Positions 1 through 6,394 of a stretch of DNA of 6,530 bases are shown one piece after another. The notes under the pieces were generated by a model. The model had not been told where the DNA came from, ran no database searches, and saw only the letters and a program-made list of their open reading frames with translations. The position numbers and the translations under genes were made by a program. The DNA lies in NCBI GenBank assembly GCA_027621335.1, contig JAQCAN010000148.1, positions 1 through 6,530 of the forward strand, in the 5' to 3' direction. The stretch comes from Bacteroidota bacterium. Its GTDB lineage: Bacteria; Bacteroidota; Bacteroidia; Flavobacteriales_D; JABDKJ01. Within the stretch, counting starts at the first letter, position 1. Each line of letters begins with the position of its first letter.

Positions 1-252
1 CCAGTGCAGGCCTCTAATCCTGTGGATGGGCATGACGTCCCTATTCCCCACTTCGGGGTGGTATTGCGCATGGAGGACTGGGAAGCGCTCGCTCAGCGCC
101 TCAAGGAGGATGGTCAAGTCTTTATCATAGAACCCTATGTGCGTTTCAAAGGGGAAGTGGGTGAACAAGCTACGCTGTTCTTCCTGGATCCGAGTGGGAA
201 TGCTTTGGAGTTCAAAGCCTTCAAGGACCTCTCCCAGCTCTTTGCCAAGTGA
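1..252 (+). CDS. VOC (glyoxalase/bleomycin-resistance) superfamily protein, C-terminal part
   Basis: The reading frame is open from the first base, so the gene begins outside the window; only the last 83 residues and the TGA stop are visible. The GTG at base 4 lies inside the domain and is not a credible start. The fragment is the second half of a vicinal-oxygen-chelate domain. It has an HFGVVL strand (His17 of the fragment), a helix around WEALAQRL, and the typical ending FFLDPSGNALEFKAF with Glu70. In this superfamily the His and Glu at these positions are usually metal ligands. VOC proteins include glyoxalase I, extradiol dioxygenases and antibiotic-binding proteins. Nothing here fixes the substrate, so the general family name is as far as the evidence goes. 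It is probably a small cytoplasmic protein. The gene converges on the SDR gene with only 4 bases between the two stop codons. Confidence 0.88.
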   Translation, partial: PVQASNPVDGHDVPIPHFGVVLRMEDWEALAQRLKEDGQVFIIEPYVRFKGEVGEQATLFFLDPSGNALEFKAFKDLSQLFAK

Positions 253-256
253 ATGT

Positions 257-964
257 TCAGCCTGTGAACGGATTGGTGGCCCAGACACTGAGCTCAGGAA
301 TGAAGCCCCGATCGTCCATCTCCAAGGCAAAACGAATGGTATGTGCGATCTCCTTAGCGGTCAACTTGCCCTCGATATCATCCCGTTCAGTGCGGTCCTC
401 TTGATTGAATGCCGTAGGCACTTCTGATGGGTTGATGAGCATTACTCGGATGTTATGCTTGCGCAGTTCTTGCTGCCAGCACTGGGTCATGCCTCGCAGT
501 GCAAACTTGGATGAGGCATAGACGGTGCCATGACTAAAGCCTTTGGTGGCCGCCATAGACGCAATGTTCACAATGTCCCCACGGTCCTTGGCCTTGAAAT
601 ACTTGACCACCTCCTGGGTCAGCAGGGCCAATCCGAAGACATTCACCGAATAGATGTTCTCAAACTGGTGGATGGTCAGATTATCCAGCAGGTCGAAATT
701 CCCGATGCCTGCATTGTTCATCAGAACGTCCAATCCTCCCAGTTTAGCTACCGCCTCGGCCACCTTCTCAGGAATGGTCTCATACTCACTCACATCAAAG
801 GCCAAGGGAATTGCTCCGATCTCTTTGGCGGTCTGCATCAACTTCTCTTCATCCCTTCCAGTGATGACGACCTGTGCACCAGCTTGGATGAGGTCTATGG
901 CCGTAGCCTTTCCTATTCCAGAGGATCCCCCGGTCAATAGGATTTTCTTATCTCTCAGTTTCAT
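257..964 (-). CDS. SDR family NAD(P)-dependent oxidoreductase
   Basis: This 235-aa protein is a classical short-chain dehydrogenase/reductase of near-normal length (about 250). The nucleotide-binding motif TGGSSGIG is at residues 11-18 and NNAG at 83-86. The active-site set is complete: Asn108, Ser136, Tyr149 and Lys153 in the YASSK motif. Arg37 after the second beta strand (TGR) suggests NADP(H) preference, by family precedent. The usual NPG motif after the active site reads NPSEVPT (178-184). The C-terminus is short, ending shortly after a VWATNP segment. It should be a soluble cytoplasmic enzyme interconverting an alcohol and a ketone. FabG-like annotation is possible, but nothing shows a role in fatty-acid synthesis. 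The ATG at 964 places the Rossmann motif at the normal distance; no Shine-Dalgarno precedes it. A gap of 57 bases separates it from the upstream T9SS-tail gene on the same strand, so it may be co-transcribed or have its own promoter. Confidence 0.93.
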   Translation of the reverse strand: MKLRDKKILLTGGSSGIGKATAIDLIQAGAQVVITGRDEEKLMQTAKEIGAIPLAFDVSEYETIPEKVAEAVAKLGGLDVLMNNAGIGNFDLLDNLTIHQFENIYSVNVFGLALLTQEVVKYFKAKDRGDIVNIASMAATKGFSHGTVYASSKFALRGMTQCWQQELRKHNIRVMLINPSEVPTAFNQEDRTERDDIEGKLTAKEIAHTIRFALEMDDRGFIPELSVWATNPFTG

Positions 965-1021
965 GCCATGAATATAACCAAGGAGGTCGTCTAAAGGTGT
1001 TCATTGGATCTCTTTGAACGA

Positions 1022-1783
1022 TCAGCGGCTCTTCACCACTTGATAACGCCCTATAGCATCACCTTGACTAACACTCAAGATGTAGATGCCCGCTTCCATA
1101 CGATCATTCCCTAATTGAAGCAACGTACCTTCTCCATCCGCAGGATTTATGATACGTTCTTCCACCAATCGACCTTGAAGGTCATGGATGGTCAGCAACA
1201 TGGGCTCCACACAGCTGCTGCTGATGCGAGTGAAGAAAAGGTCCTCATGTGGATTCGGGTAGATGCTCAGATCGAAACAGGCCTCAGGGCTCACAGATTC
1301 ATTCACCTCTGTGATGATGCCATTCACTTCAGCGCGGATCTCGCTCAATCCAGAGCATAATTGGGCTCCATAATTCTCTAGTACCGTGATAAGTACATAA
1401 CGGGCCTCTGTATTTTCGAAGTCCATCACGTCCTCCCCTTCATAGATGCTGGAACCGGACCCCTCCGCAACGAAATAAATGCCTTGCTCTGTCCACTCTT
1501 CTCCATCCGTGGAGATATCGATGGCCACTTGGGCCGCCCCTCGGTCCAGATGCTCTGGATCATTGATGTTCCATACATGTAGTTCTCCTAAGATGTAGGT
1601 GTAGCCAAGGTCATATTGGATCCAATGGCTCACGCCCCGTTCCACATTAGGGCTCATGGTGGTCTGGCAGGAGATCCATGCGTCCTTCCAACTTGTGTTG
1701 TGTCGGTCCATATAGCACTGCGAGAACAGCCCTGAGCTGAGCGCTATGAATCCGGTGGTGATCAGTGTTCTCATGAGCATCAT
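1022..1783 (-). CDS. Secreted discoidin-like protein with T9SS type A C-terminal sorting domain
   Basis: This 253-aa protein has three parts. Residues 1-22 are a Sec-type signal peptide with a hydrophobic core LITTGFIALSSGLF, ending in SQ before Cys23. Residues about 24-154 look like a galactose-binding/discoidin (F5/8 type C) beta sandwich: WIQYDLG (54-60), LHVWN (68-72), VAIDISTDGEEWT (86-98), ARYVLITV (127-134) and LSEIRAEV (146-153). Residues about 172-253 are a T9SS type A sorting domain, starting with the hallmark YPNP (175-178), followed by LTIHDLQGRLV and the ending GIYILSVSQGDAIGRYQVVKSR-type strand pattern. The protein should cross the inner membrane by Sec and the outer membrane by T9SS, then be released or anchored at the surface. 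The discoidin-like part suggests glycan or surface binding, but no ligand can be assigned. Paired Cys39/Cys143 may form a disulfide. The ATG at 1783 overlaps the DUF1501 stop (ATGA); ATGs at 1780 and 1774 are alternatives. Confidence 0.9.
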   Translation of the reverse strand: MMLMRTLITTGFIALSSGLFSQCYMDRHNTSWKDAWISCQTTMSPNVERGVSHWIQYDLGYTYILGELHVWNINDPEHLDRGAAQVAIDISTDGEEWTEQGIYFVAEGSGSSIYEGEDVMDFENTEARYVLITVLENYGAQLCSGLSEIRAEVNGIITEVNESVSPEACFDLSIYPNPHEDLFFTRISSSCVEPMLLTIHDLQGRLVEERIINPADGEGTLLQLGNDRMEAGIYILSVSQGDAIGRYQVVKSR

Positions 1784-3177
1784 AGGTTCAAGAATCCTAA
1801 AGGCAATTGACTGGAAGCAGTGTCATAGAAGTTCGCCAAGTTGGGGAATATCATGTCCGTATCGGTGGGTGACACTCCGAACCATAAGGCCATCTCTGCC
1901 AAGTACTCATCGGCAGAGGTTGTTGGAAGTAGTGTTCCATCGGCCAGATCCAGTTCTGTCCCAACCGCCAACGATGGATAGGCTCCGAAGATATCTCCCC
2001 CGTTCACTGAGCCTCCCATCACCATAGCGTTCCCTCCCCACGCGTGGTCGGTCCCGTTACCATTGGAGGTCAAGGTGCGCGCAAAGTCAGAGATAGAGAA
2101 GGTGGTCACATTCTCGGCCATATTCATCTCATCGAGGACGGCATTGAAATCTCCAAAAGCACGGCTCAAGACTTCCAACATGGCGGCTTGGTTATTCAAA
2201 AGCTCGTCATGGTGATCCCATCCTCCATAATTGACGAAGAAGATCTGACGTGTGAAGCCCAATGTCTCTCTTGCGGCTATGGTCTTGGCAATCATCTTGA
2301 AGCTCTGTGAGAGGTAACCCTCACTGAATTCATGTTGGAACTCAGGAATGGAATCAATGGCCGCTTGGAATTCAATACCCGAGTCCCTGCTTTGTCGGAT
2401 GGTATTCACATAAGTACTCTTGTAGATGTCCACATAATTGGCATCCAACATGTTGTCAATCGCCTGGGTTCTTATGAGATCGGGTACCCATCCTTCTCCA
2501 TAGCCATTGATACCCAGGCTCCCTTCGCTATTGATCGCATACTCTATACTGGATGCTCCTCGCTGGAAGACATTCGTGCCTGAAAGGGAGATGTTCATGG
2601 CGATGTTCTGATTCTCATTCATGCTGGTGATGAGATCGGCAATACGCCCTCCCCAGCCTGTGGCGGAGCGTTCATGCGGTCTACCCGTCTGCCATTGCTG
2701 GATCTGATCCGAATGGGAGAAGAGGCCCAGGGGCAAAGGATGTATCCCACTATTGAATTGAGGTTTAGTCGTGGGTTGCACCATGGTCCCCACATTGGAG
2801 ATGAAGGCCAAGCGTCCTGAATTGAATAAGGACTGAACTTCCGGCATGGACGGATGTACTCCAAAATCACCTATGGCAGAAGATGGGACAATGGGTAGCA
2901 TGGCCGTACTTGGTATGGCCAGGTTGCTCCGAGTGGTGAGGTACTCCGCATAGGGATCGCCTGTCCTCGGCATGAGCATATTATACGAATCATTCCCTCC
3001 TGACAGGAGGACGCAGACCAAAGCCTTGTAATCATCTGGCAATGAGGAATTATCCATTGCAGCCGCTTCGAATGCTTTCAGATTCAAGAGCGAGGAGAAC
3101 AAGGTGGTGTAACCAATGGCTGCACAACTGGTCTGACCTAGGAATTGTCTTCTTGATACTGTCTTCTTTTCCTTCAT
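1780..3177 (-). CDS. DUF1501 domain-containing protein with twin-arginine-type signal
   Basis: This 465-aa protein matches the DUF1501 family (Pfam PF07394) over nearly its whole length. The N-terminus holds a twin-arginine motif SRRQFL (residues 8-13) followed by a mildly hydrophobic stretch to about residue 40. This suggests export of a folded, perhaps metal-loaded, protein by Tat. Family landmarks are ALVCVLLSGGND (52-63), GGWDHH (318-323), SDFAR (363-367, usually S-E-F-G-R) and GTDHAWGG (375-382), followed by an MGG..NGG segment. DUF1501 is placed with the alkaline-phosphatase/sulfatase-like fold, so the Asp and His residues in these motifs are plausible metal ligands. That is inference; no reaction is established. 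The gene lies 12 bases after DUF1800 and overlaps the next gene by 4 bases, so the three are almost certainly one transcript. A weak GAGTG lies in the 12-base gap before the ATG at 3177. Confidence 0.92.
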   Translation of the reverse strand: MKEKKTVSRRQFLGQTSCAAIGYTTLFSSLLNLKAFEAAAMDNSSLPDDYKALVCVLLSGGNDSYNMLMPRTGDPYAEYLTTRSNLAIPSTAMLPIVPSSAIGDFGVHPSMPEVQSLFNSGRLAFISNVGTMVQPTTKPQFNSGIHPLPLGLFSHSDQIQQWQTGRPHERSATGWGGRIADLITSMNENQNIAMNISLSGTNVFQRGASSIEYAINSEGSLGINGYGEGWVPDLIRTQAIDNMLDANYVDIYKSTYVNTIRQSRDSGIEFQAAIDSIPEFQHEFSEGYLSQSFKMIAKTIAARETLGFTRQIFFVNYGGWDHHDELLNNQAAMLEVLSRAFGDFNAVLDEMNMAENVTTFSISDFARTLTSNGNGTDHAWGGNAMVMGGSVNGGDIFGAYPSLAVGTELDLADGTLLPTTSADEYLAEMALWFGVSPTDTDMIFPNLANFYDTASSQLPLGFLNL

Positions 3178-3189
3178 CGTTCACTCTAT

Positions 3190-4989
3190 TTATCTTAGTA
3201 CGGCATAGTCAGGACTGATCAGGACGAGGTATTGGGCCATTCTTGCTCTGTAAGACAGATAAGTTGGACCTACAGTGCTCCCTTGTAAACCGTCTAGAGA
3301 GGTCCTCAAAATCTCCCTGAGTCCATCACTCATCTGCCCACGTAAGTACAGTTTATCCAATTCGTTGATGAGTACTTCCGGAGATCTGGCCAAGTCCTCC
3401 AAGTCACTGATGTCCACGAACACTGGTTCTATCGCCTCCTCCCAAGAGTACATAAGCGCCCACCAGAACGTCCAATCGTTCACCTCATTCATGTAAGCTA
3501 TGCTAGACAAGGAATTATGGATCTGGAACTCAGGGGCCACGAGACCGGCATCGGCAATAGGCCCATTGGGTTGATAGGTCGGTTGGAAGAAATTGAACAC
3601 GCTCTTGGAATTCATCGGGGCTTGCTCAGTAGACTCCAAGAAGGCATAACCGGCATTCCAATAGCGTTCCTCCTCGGCCAAAACATCTGACATACGGGAG
3701 AACTGGGTGTATCGGCAGAAAGGTTCTGTCAATTTCCCATGGAATGGCTCGCTGATCCACTCACAATCCCGTGCTTCATCATCCAATAAAATGGCTTTCA
3801 CCGTTGCGTGCAGATCACCTCTCACTCCGTTGCCATTGTCATTGAAGATTTCTGCCACTCGTTGCACATAGGCTGGAGTCGGATTGGATTTCACCATATG
3901 CTGGATCAATCGCGTAGCTATGAAAGGTCCGACATTGGGGTGAGTGAATAAGATCTCGATGGCATCCTCTATATCCTCTATGCCAGTCTGTCCTGCAGGT
4001 ACGATGCCTTCATTGACCAGGTTCTTCTGACCGGGTTCATGCCAGGCCTCATACATGGCCATAGGCACTCCAAAATCTGTGAAGTAGAAGCCATCTCCGA
4101 AATTCGGTGTATTGTCAAATGGATTGGGAACCATGGCGCCAGGCCCCAATCCAGTGAAGACCTCAGCCAGCTCCTTCACCTCGTCCAAGCCGTAGGTCGG
4201 AATAGGATTTCCAGTGCCATCCAAGACTTGGGTTCCATCCAAATTCAATTCATAGAGCCCGATGCTGAACAGCTGCATCACCTCACGGGCATAGTTCTCA
4301 TCAGGATGGATGTTCAAGGCATCATTATTCCTTGGATTATTGAAATGGCTGAGGTAGAGGCCCATAGCAGGATGGAGACTGACATCCATCAATAGGTCCT
4401 GATAATTACCCAAGGCATGTTCCACTAGGACATCATAGTAATAGGCTATTCCATCAGCACGGTCTGAGAGGTTACTGTTATACGATGTGACAAGGATCTG
4501 GCTCAAAGCGTAAGCTACGCGTTGCCTCAAAAGGTCCTCATTGGTCATGTTGATCTGCCACCACGCATATTGGAAATGCCATGGGCCTGGTGAGAAGTAG
4601 TTTTCTGGGTCGCCCCCTTGAGCGATATAATTGGCGATGGCCTCATCGATGATGGAGATCATTCGAGGGTGCAGAAAGGATGGCTCAGTATCCGCTTGAG
4701 CATCCAGCCACGCTTCGAAGCCCATTCCCATGACCTCTTGGATGATGGACTGATCTGCACCGAGGCTAGCCTGATTCATGAAACGAACCACCTCCATGAA
4801 ACGGGCATCCATGCCTTGTCCATTGATGGTATTAGCGCCTGAAGCTGTGAATGATTGACCAAAGAGCTGAAATTCATCACTAGAGGTCACGGTCACTCCT
4901 TCTGCATGCCCAGCACCTATATAATCCTCATAGAACTGAGCTTTTAGAGCCAATGGAAACGTGAGCAGAAAGAAGAATAGTTGTCTCAT
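3190..4989 (-). CDS. DUF1800 domain-containing exported protein
   Basis: This 599-aa protein belongs to the DUF1800 family (Pfam PF08811). Residues 1-18 form a Sec-type signal peptide with a phenylalanine/leucine-rich core ending KAQ. A short segment (19-62) with YIGAGH and TINGQGM motifs precedes the domain. Domain landmarks are RFMNQASLG (69-77), GFEAWLDAQ (90-98), LRQRVAYALSQIL (154-166), HPAMGLYLSH (206-215), ENYAREVMQLFSIGL (231-245), ELAEVFTGLG (273-282) and HPNVGPFIATRLIQHMV (350-366). The C-terminus ends in the usual SPDYAVLR-type segment without a T9SS tail, so it is probably periplasmic or envelope-associated. The function of the family is unknown to me; it is very often encoded next to DUF1501, as here. 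This is the first gene of the three-gene cluster, 117 bases after the trmN6-like gene. That gap contains only imperfect matches to the Bacteroidota TAnnTTTG promoter box. The ATG at 4989 is chosen because the signal peptide follows directly. Confidence 0.92.
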   Translation of the reverse strand: MRQLFFFLLTFPLALKAQFYEDYIGAGHAEGVTVTSSDEFQLFGQSFTASGANTINGQGMDARFMEVVRFMNQASLGADQSIIQEVMGMGFEAWLDAQADTEPSFLHPRMISIIDEAIANYIAQGGDPENYFSPGPWHFQYAWWQINMTNEDLLRQRVAYALSQILVTSYNSNLSDRADGIAYYYDVLVEHALGNYQDLLMDVSLHPAMGLYLSHFNNPRNNDALNIHPDENYAREVMQLFSIGLYELNLDGTQVLDGTGNPIPTYGLDEVKELAEVFTGLGPGAMVPNPFDNTPNFGDGFYFTDFGVPMAMYEAWHEPGQKNLVNEGIVPAGQTGIEDIEDAIEILFTHPNVGPFIATRLIQHMVKSNPTPAYVQRVAEIFNDNGNGVRGDLHATVKAILLDDEARDCEWISEPFHGKLTEPFCRYTQFSRMSDVLAEEERYWNAGYAFLESTEQAPMNSKSVFNFFQPTYQPNGPIADAGLVAPEFQIHNSLSSIAYMNEVNDWTFWWALMYSWEEAIEPVFVDISDLEDLARSPEVLINELDKLYLRGQMSDGLREILRTSLDGLQGSTVGPTYLSYRARMAQYLVLISPDYAVLR

Positions 4990-5106
4990 CTCATTCGATT
5001 CTATGAGAAAGTTAATGTCAAAGCATGGTACAAGGCAAAAAAATCAGACCGGCACTTCCAAACCTTAGACCAAGCAAGAATAAAATGGTTTAAGCAACCA
5101 GTGGAT

Positions 5107-5829
5107 CTATTGTCCTCTATCCAGTGGATAGAAATCCTTGGTCAAGGCTTTGAAGCCTTCGGAATAAACGTGGCGTTCACCTAACTCGATGACCAGTTCC
5201 TCCTTTATAATAGAAGGAGGCGCACTAGGTTGGAATTCAACGAGGATACGTTTCACCTCCTTGGAAGGATTGGGTTTGACGCGACAGATCCGGGCCAAAT
5301 AGAGTTCATGAAGTTTGGCTCCAGCCATCAACTCTTCTTCTCGCTCCGAAGGCCAGATCAAGGCCAATCTCGAAGTTCCTTTCAATCGCTTTTTTGTTTC
5401 AATGAACAACATGTTCAGGTCCAATGAGGCTTCATGACGGGCAATATGCCGCTTCACATCAGGAGAAGGTGTTCCTATCGGAAAGAAGGGCGGATTACAG
5501 ATCAAGAGGTCATAGTTCGACTGAACATGATCATTATGAATATCGACATGTCTCACTGAAAGACGATCCCGGAATTTGCTGGCTGCGAAGTTCTCAGCGG
5601 CCTGCGCTGCCGCCTTCTCATCGATCTCTATGGCACTGACAATGGCTTCAGTGGCCCTTTGCGCAATCATCAAAGCGATAAGGCCTGTTCCTGTTCCGAT
5701 GTCCAATGCAGTTCTTACTCCATCTAGATTTGCCCATGCCCCAAGCAGCACACCATCAGTGCCGACTTTCATGGCACAATGCTCCTGCTGGATAGTGAAA
5801 TGCATAAATGAAAAAGAGGAATTACCCAT
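5107..5829 (-). CDS. trmN6: tRNA1(Val) (adenine(37)-N6)-methyltransferase, TrmN6/YfiC type
   Basis: This 240-aa protein is a Rossmann-fold, S-adenosylmethionine-dependent N6-adenine methyltransferase. The N-terminal block FTIQQEHCAMKVGTDGVLLG (11-30) is the signature of the YfiC/TrmN6 group. SAM-binding motif I is LDIGTGTGLIAL (42-53), the acidic residue ending the next strand is in AIEID (66-70), and the catalytic N6-adenine motif is NPPFF (112-116), where many DNA/RNA N6 methylases have NPPY. The C-terminus ends with an EGFKALTKDFY segment common in Bacteroidota members. By homology the enzyme methylates N6 of A37 next to the anticodon of tRNA1(Val), in the cytoplasm. The start ATG at 5829 shares one base with the rimM stop (TGATG), which both supports this start and suggests translational coupling. 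The assignment to tRNA1(Val) rests on family identity, not on anything specific in this window. Confidence 0.9.
   Translation of the reverse strand: MGNSSFSFMHFTIQQEHCAMKVGTDGVLLGAWANLDGVRTALDIGTGTGLIALMIAQRATEAIVSAIEIDEKAAAQAAENFAASKFRDRLSVRHVDIHNDHVQSNYDLLICNPPFFPIGTPSPDVKRHIARHEASLDLNMLFIETKKRLKGTSRLALIWPSEREEELMAGAKLHELYLARICRVKPNPSKEVKRILVEFQPSAPPSIIKEELVIELGERHVYSEGFKALTKDFYPLDRGQ
5116..5132. repeat. Short perfect inverted repeat at the 3' end of the trmN6-like gene
   Basis: Bases 5116-5122 and 5126-5132 form a perfect 7-bp stem with a 3-base loop (TCTATCC-AGT-GGATAGA), inside the last codons of the methyltransferase gene. The loop side also forms part of a 9-base direct repeat, CCAGTGGAT, at 5098-5106 and 5121-5129, so the sequence around the stop codon is partly duplicated. 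No T-run follows the stem on either strand, so it does not look like an intrinsic terminator. It could be a chance structure or an RNA 3'-end or processing element. Confidence 0.4.
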
Positions 5830-6353
5830 CAGCCCTCCAGATTCAGTTCGATCAATCCCTCAGGGGTTTTACAGGTGATGAGCATCTTCTCATCATCAAT
5901 CTCCAGGATGAACTCATCATTATATGGGATGATGACCTCACCTGACGGGTGGTCCACGATCAGAAAGCTGTTTCCAGGGTGGATGACCAATTCGATGACT
6001 TCACCTATATCGCCATAGACCTCATCATGGACCTGATACCCTTCCAACTGGTTGGCCTCCATCTCTGCTCGATCCTCGGCATCCAAGTCCTCGTCTCGGA
6101 GATAAACGCTACACTGCATGAGTCGTTGTGCAGCTGCCTCCGTCTCCACTCCTTCGAATCTCACCAAGGCGAAACCCGTCTTGGTGAATTTGATCTGTTC
6201 AATGAAGAATGGGACTTGTTTCTGTTCTAACTCCAGAAAGAGCATGTCTGTATCTTGTAGGCTTGCCATGAATTCATTGTCCACCTTGAGGCTGACTTCT
6301 CCCTTGAATCCATGGAGCCTTGCTACTTTGCCAATACGAATGGTCTCACTCAT
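5829..6353 (-). CDS. rimM: Ribosome maturation factor RimM
   Basis: This 174-aa protein has both RimM domains at normal size. The N-terminal RimM beta barrel opens with IGKVARLHGFKGEV (7-20), the family signature. A PRC-barrel domain starts at about residue 103 (GYQVHDEVYGDIGEV, then HPGNSFLIV at 125-133 and EVIIPYNDEFI at 139-149). RimM binds ribosomal protein S19 in the 30S head and is needed for 16S rRNA processing and 30S assembly in the cytoplasm. The ATG at 6353 is preferred: an in-frame TTG at 6362 would add only three residues, and the ATG gives the usual short lead-in to the signature. The stop overlaps the ATG of the methyltransferase gene. In many bacteria rimM follows rpsP and precedes trmD. 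Here neither is adjacent; the preceding gene on this strand is an outer-membrane-type protein 41 bases away. Confidence 0.95.
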   Translation of the reverse strand: MSETIRIGKVARLHGFKGEVSLKVDNEFMASLQDTDMLFLELEQKQVPFFIEQIKFTKTGFALVRFEGVETEAAAQRLMQCSVYLRDEDLDAEDRAEMEANQLEGYQVHDEVYGDIGEVIELVIHPGNSFLIVDHPSGEVIIPYNDEFILEIDDEKMLITCKTPEGLIELNLEG

Positions 6354-6394
6354 ACCAAGCAAAGATGAACATAGAATTCGAAAATGAAATGCGT

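Noticed and set aside
530..940. Plus-strand 136-codon open frame antisense to the SDR gene
   Set aside because: It lies fully inside a well-supported SDR gene on the other strand, has no recognisable domain and has no start context; it is a shadow frame.
980..987. AAGGAGGT, a perfect Shine-Dalgarno-like string on the plus strand
   Set aside because: No plus-strand gene follows; the nearest GTG frame stops after a few codons. On the minus strand it reads as ACCTCCTT in the SDR leader, with no partner sequence to sequester. Probably chance.
1715..1717. Cys23 of the T9SS-tail protein as a lipoprotein attachment site
   Set aside because: The preceding residues are F-S-Q, not a lipobox with Gly/Ala/Ser at -1; the presence of a T9SS tail also argues for a normal signal-peptidase I site.
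4039..4395. Plus-strand 118-codon open frame antisense to the DUF1800 gene
   Set aside because: The opposite strand encodes conserved DUF1800 motifs here; this frame shows no protein family features.
5034..5043. T-run on the minus strand in the gap after the trmN6-like gene, as an intrinsic terminator
   Set aside because: No GC-rich inverted repeat precedes the T-run; the only perfect stem nearby (5116-5132) is about 75 bases upstream.
5019..5067. Possible Bacteroidota promoter boxes upstream of DUF1800 (ATGCTTTG at 5026-5019 and TAAGGTTTG at 5067-5059, minus strand)
   Set aside because: The first has a mismatch in the first base, the second has one base too many, and neither has a convincing TTG box at the right distance. 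A promoter in this 117-base gap is plausible but cannot be placed.
6360..6367. CATCTTTG (minus strand) as a -7 box for rimM
   Set aside because: It has one mismatch to TAnnTTTG and ends only 6 bases before the ATG, which would require a leaderless mRNA; no upstream box supports it.
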